DNA of 8,152 bases from Chlamydiae bacterium RIFCSPHIGHO2_12_FULL_49_9 (GTDB taxonomy: Bacteria > Chlamydiota > Chlamydiia > Chlamydiales > SM23-39). Under the pieces are notes generated by a model, which saw only the letters and a program-made list of their open reading frames with translations, searched no databases and was not told the origin of the DNA. The stretch is taken from contig MGLY01000015.1 of the NCBI GenBank assembly GCA_001794935.1, forward strand, positions 1,413 to 9,564. The letters are read 5' to 3'. Position 1 is the first letter of the stretch. Each line of letters begins with the position of its first letter. The position numbers and the translations under genes are program-made. Of this stretch, positions 5,746 to 8,152 are shown piece after piece.

Positions 5746-7125
5746 ATGACATCGCTAGAATCATGGCTTTTAAAAATTGAAAATTGGATTTGGGGAGCTC
5801 CTCTTCTTGTTCTCCTCACCGCCGTCGGTCTTTACTTGACGATCGGCCTTCGCGGCATCCAGTTCCGCTATCTCATCTATTCTTTGAAGCTCGCTCTCAC
5901 CCGCCAGGACGACAAGGCCGAAGGGGATATCAGCCAGTTTCAATCCCTCATGACGGCCCTCGCCGGTATGATCGGGATCGGCAGCATCACAGGCGTTGCG
6001 ACTGCAATCGCAATCGGCGGCCTCGGCTCCCTCTTTTGGATGTGGATGGCCTCTCTTCTCGGCATGGCAACTAAATACGCGGAAGCGATTCTAGCGGTCA
6101 AATACCGCACCCTCGATGAGAAGGGGGAGATGTGCGGCGGCCCGATGTATTATCTTTCCCGCGGCCTGAAATCCAAATGGCTAGCCCTTTTCTTTGCCTT
6201 TATGGGAGCGGTAACTGCTCTTGGAACCGGCAACATGGTCCAAGCTAACTCGATTGCAGGCGCAATGAAACAGCTTGTCAGTCTCGATCCAATGATCACA
6301 GGGATTGTCCTCACTGCCCTCACGGGCGCTGCCCTTTTCGGCGGCATCAAGAGCATCGGGAAAGTCTCCAGCTGGCTCGTTCCCTCAATGGCCCTCTTTT
6401 ACATTCTCGGAGGCATTCTCGTGCTCATTGTCAAAGCTCATGCGATCCCATCTGCTCTCGCAGCCATCTTCCAGGAAGCCTTCACCAGCAAAGCAGCCCT
6501 CGGCGGCGTTGCAGGCTCCGGCATCATGGCAGCGATCCAATACGGCGTCTCCCGCAGCGTCTTCTCAACGGAAGCGGGTCTCGGCAGCGCGCCGATCGCC
6601 TCTGCCGCCGCAAAAACCGATGTTCCCGGCCGCCAGGCGATGATCTCGATGAGCGGCGTCTTCATCACCTCGATGATCGTCTGCACCATCACAGGACTTG
6701 CGATCGCCGTCAGCGGTCTCCTCGGCCAAACAACTGCCGACGGACAGATCCTCACCGGCTCCTCCCTTGCGCTCCTCGCCTTCGAAAGCGCCCTCCCCTA
6801 CGGAGGACTCGTCGTCACCATCTCCATCATCCTCTTCGGCTACTCAACCATCCTCGGCTGGGCCTACTACGGAGAAAAGTGCATGGAGTACATGTTCGGC
6901 ATCCGGATCATCAACTGGTATAGAGCCCTCTTCACGCTCGTCCTGATCCCCGGCGCCGTCATGAGCCTCCAGACAGTCTGGAGCCTCGCCAACATCATGA
7001 ACGGCCTCATGGCGTTCCCCAACCTCGTCGGCCTCTTCGGCCTCTCCGCAATCGTCTTCCAAGAGACCCGCAGCTTCGAAAAGCTCCTCAAGTTTGAGCG
7101 TGATGAAGTCAAAGAAGCCTCATAA
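5746..7125 (+). CDS. AGCS-family alanine/glycine:cation symporter
   Basis: This 459-residue inner-membrane transporter belongs to the alanine/glycine:cation symporter family (annotated dagA in Chlamydia, alsT elsewhere). It would import alanine or glycine with a cation, usually Na+. It has about ten hydrophobic helices. Recognisable family stretches are SLFWMWMASLLGMATKYAE (95-113), GGPMYYLSRG (131-140), GNMVQANSIAG (162-172), STEAGLGSAPIASAAAKTD (274-292) and GWAYYGEKCMEYMFG (371-385). Several usual signature residues differ: GTGN is GIGS (77-80), GGPG is GGLG (91-94), NEAG is TEAG (275-278), and the usual FIDT is FITS (306-309), from memory of the family. The 3' half uses C-ending codons almost exclusively, whereas the first 20 or so codons are mixed. 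Substrate stereochemistry (D- or L-alanine, glycine) cannot be read from sequence. Confidence 0.92.
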   Translation: MTSLESWLLKIENWIWGAPLLVLLTAVGLYLTIGLRGIQFRYLIYSLKLALTRQDDKAEGDISQFQSLMTALAGMIGIGSITGVATAIAIGGLGSLFWMWMASLLGMATKYAEAILAVKYRTLDEKGEMCGGPMYYLSRGLKSKWLALFFAFMGAVTALGTGNMVQANSIAGAMKQLVSLDPMITGIVLTALTGAALFGGIKSIGKVSSWLVPSMALFYILGGILVLIVKAHAIPSALAAIFQEAFTSKAALGGVAGSGIMAAIQYGVSRSVFSTEAGLGSAPIASAAAKTDVPGRQAMISMSGVFITSMIVCTITGLAIAVSGLLGQTTADGQILTGSSLALLAFESALPYGGLVVTISIILFGYSTILGWAYYGEKCMEYMFGIRIINWYRALFTLVLIPGAVMSLQTVWSLANIMNGLMAFPNLVGLFGLSAIVFQETRSFEKLLKFERDEVKEAS

Positions 7126-7150
7126 AAGGGCGAGGGGCTCCACCCCTCGC
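7124..7150 (-). terminator. Probable terminator of dinD
   Basis: On the minus strand the GC-rich hairpin 7150-7130 is followed by CCTTTT (7129-7124), giving a modest intrinsic terminator for the gene ending at 7185. For the plus strand the hairpin at 7159-7180 is followed only by GATCCTATTTG, a poor T-tract, so termination of the symporter transcript here is less certain. Confidence 0.45.
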
Positions 7151-7181
7151 GCTCCCCGCCAAAGGACTTACGTCCTTTGGG
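7128..7181 (+). repeat. Stem-loop repeat, copy B (two hairpins between convergent genes)
   Basis: GCGAGGGG (7130-7137) and CCCCTCGC (7143-7150) form an eight-base stem with a five-base loop. GCTCCCCG follows, then CCAAAGGAC (7159-7167) and GTCCTTTGG (7172-7180) form a nine-base stem with a four-base loop. The order of elements matches copy A at 3559-3605 read on the opposite strand, with a shared CCCTCGCGCTCCC core (7144-7156) and a TTGGG end. It fills the gap between the symporter and dinD. Confidence 0.55.
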
Positions 7182-7184
7182 ATC

Positions 7185-8057
7185 CTATTTGTTTGGGATG
7201 AGACCGGTGGCGTCTTTGTCTTCTAGTTCTAGGGTGGGCTTTTTCTTTTTCAGTCGGTTTTCAACGTTTTTGATGGGTTCTTCAGGTGGAATGTTTTCAG
7301 GAAAAGCAACGCCGATTTTAGCAATGGCAGCGCGAACTTCTTTTCCCACCATTTCGTGGGTTTCGATAGCGTCTCTTTGATTTTTGATTTTTTCCAGTTT
7401 AAGCTTCTCCCTCGTGTGGGTCATTCGAAATTGGTTGGCTGCAAGTTCGGTTGTATTCATTCGATCCATCAGTTGCTCCTTTGGGGCGATCCCTTTGCGG
7501 GCTTTAATTGCATCAACGCCCAGTCCTCCGTAAAGTCCTTTGTATCCGGCATCATGGAAGATACCGAACATTTTGTTTTGCACGCCCGCATCTCGAGCAG
7601 CGCCAGAGAGAGCTTTGAACTCGATAGAGGCTTGTTTCCTCATCTCTAGGTGCTCGAGATCATCAGATAGTTCATCGGAAAGCTCTTGTCTGCGGGTTTG
7701 AATGGCAAAATATTTTTGCGCGTGTGCAATTTCCGGTTTTCTCGGATCCCCGTTTTGAGCGATGAGGTAGCAGGCAAAGCGAGAGAGGCGGTAGTCATCG
7801 ACCATTTGCACAGCACCCTTACCGAACTCGATCTGCTTACCGGCGCCGGTAAAGTGATGCGCTGGGTCATTTCCAGATTGCTTGCAAGACTCCATGGCCT
7901 TTTTAAGGGCATTTTCAAACCGCTGCCACTTCGAGTAGCCTAAAAGTGGTTGAAGTTCTCGGGCGCTCCAATATTCTATGCCGTGCTGATTGATTTTCTT
8001 TAACGACTCAAAGGATGGGTTGGTGGGTACAAGTTTGGTATTGTTGGGTTTTTTCAT
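7185..8057 (-). CDS. dinD: DinD-like DNA damage-inducible protein
   Basis: This 290-residue protein aligns from end to end with E. coli DinD (274 residues), an SOS protein reported to act against RecA filaments. The N-terminal part resembles the BRO-N domain of phage and viral proteins: YWSARELQPLLGYSKWQRF (29-47) and LSRFACYLIAQNGDPRKP (91-108). DinD hallmarks follow: KYFAIQTRRQELSDEL (115-130), GYKGLYGGLG (171-180), ARKGI (186-190) and MNTTELAANQFR (200-211). A Lys-rich tail ends the protein. It has no signal peptide or membrane segment, so it should be cytoplasmic. AGGA seven bases before the ATG (8065-8068, minus strand) supports the start. I see no LexA-type operator upstream. Such genes are scattered among bacteria and often accessory, so acquisition by transfer is plausible but not shown. 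Confidence 0.88.
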   Translation of the reverse strand: MKKPNNTKLVPTNPSFESLKKINQHGIEYWSARELQPLLGYSKWQRFENALKKAMESCKQSGNDPAHHFTGAGKQIEFGKGAVQMVDDYRLSRFACYLIAQNGDPRKPEIAHAQKYFAIQTRRQELSDELSDDLEHLEMRKQASIEFKALSGAARDAGVQNKMFGIFHDAGYKGLYGGLGVDAIKARKGIAPKEQLMDRMNTTELAANQFRMTHTREKLKLEKIKNQRDAIETHEMVGKEVRAAIAKIGVAFPENIPPEEPIKNVENRLKKKKPTLELEDKDATGLIPNK

Positions 8058-8066
8058 GCAGAGATC

Positions 8067-8152
8067 CTATACAAGGAATTTTTTTAGAAGAGAGAGGATA
8101 GACGCGCGCAAAATATTCATCAACGCGTTTTTCCTATTCATCAGGGATTGCA
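8067..8152 (-). other. Open frame entering from the right edge, possible 3' end of an upstream gene
   Basis: A minus-strand frame is open from the window edge to a TAG at 8067-8069 and would end in ...ILSLLKKFLV. The stop overlaps the AGGA ribosome site of dinD, as in coupled operons. Only 28 codons are visible, and a second minus-strand frame ends nearby at ...AIPDE. This may be chance. Confidence 0.15.
8095..8123 (-). promoter_or_regulatory. Candidate promoter for dinD
   Basis: On the minus strand TTGATG (8118-8123) and TATCCT (8095-8100) are separated by 17 bases, with the -10 about 37 bases upstream of the dinD ATG. Both hexamers match consensus at four of six positions. No inverted repeat resembling a LexA box overlaps it. 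Confidence 0.3.

Noticed and set aside
7128..7181. attC-like or integron recombination site
   Set aside because: No integrase core sites or cassette structure are present. The two simple hairpins are better explained as an intergenic repeat or terminator.
8056..8152. Plus-strand open frame beginning MQRSYTRNFFRRER and running off the right edge, its ATG overlapping the dinD start
   Set aside because: Only 32 codons are visible, there is no ribosome site because the upstream sequence is dinD antisense, and any ATG preceded by C gives such a mirrored start. Chance is likely.
1..8152. tRNA, rRNA, riboswitch or transposase genes
   Set aside because: I saw no cloverleaf with a GTTCRA-type T-loop, no ribosomal RNA sequence, no known aptamer core and no transposase motif on reading both strands.

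Overview
The window most likely comes from a member of the Chlamydiae, probably an environmental ('chlamydia-like') lineage rather than a pathogenic Chlamydia. The main evidence is the V-type ATPase order B-D-I-K with subunit lengths close to those of chlamydial proteins. A K subunit of about 140 residues, a type I DAHP synthase with a small putative lipoprotein beside it, and an alanine/glycine:cation symporter also fit. Spirochaetes share the V-ATPase gene order, so the assignment is an inference. Base composition looks roughly balanced, less AT-rich than most cultured chlamydiae.

Layout. (1) 1-3495, + strand: the 3' end of a V-ATPase operon. It holds the C-terminal part of atpB, then atpD, atpI and atpK, joined by overlapping or nearly abutting stop and start codons. 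(2) 3496-3631: a long composite hairpin followed by a T-tract closes the operon. (3) 3630-4127, - strand: a Nudix hydrolase. (4) 4126-4548, + strand: a small unrecognised secreted or lipoprotein candidate. Its start codon overlaps the Nudix start, and its 3' end overlaps the DAHP synthase gene. (5) 4512-5519, - strand: aroG, the first step of the shikimate pathway. (6) 5520-5745: a divergent promoter region with a possible five-codon leader ORF. (7) 5746-7125, + strand: an AGCS-family symporter. (8) 7126-7184: two hairpins between convergent genes. (9) 7185-8057, - strand: a DinD-like protein with a BRO-N-type N-terminus. (10) 8058-8152: its upstream region.

After the ATPase operon the genes alternate strand one by one (-, +, -, +, -), so each is probably its own transcription unit. 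The ATPase genes encode the membrane rotor and stator parts and the central shaft of an ion-translocating rotary enzyme. The K subunit carries residues matching the Na+ site of Enterococcus NtpK, so a sodium-linked energy economy is plausible. The symporter downstream belongs to a cation-coupled family but lacks several usual polar signature residues.

I do not see a clearly new multi-gene system. The most notable signals are non-coding or residue-level. Two related stem-loop elements, in opposite orientation, sit at two convergent gene junctions, and one is nested inside a second inverted repeat. The DAHP synthase has changed residues where E. coli AroG is feedback-regulated. The small putative lipoprotein gene is wedged between two antisense neighbours with overlaps at both ends.
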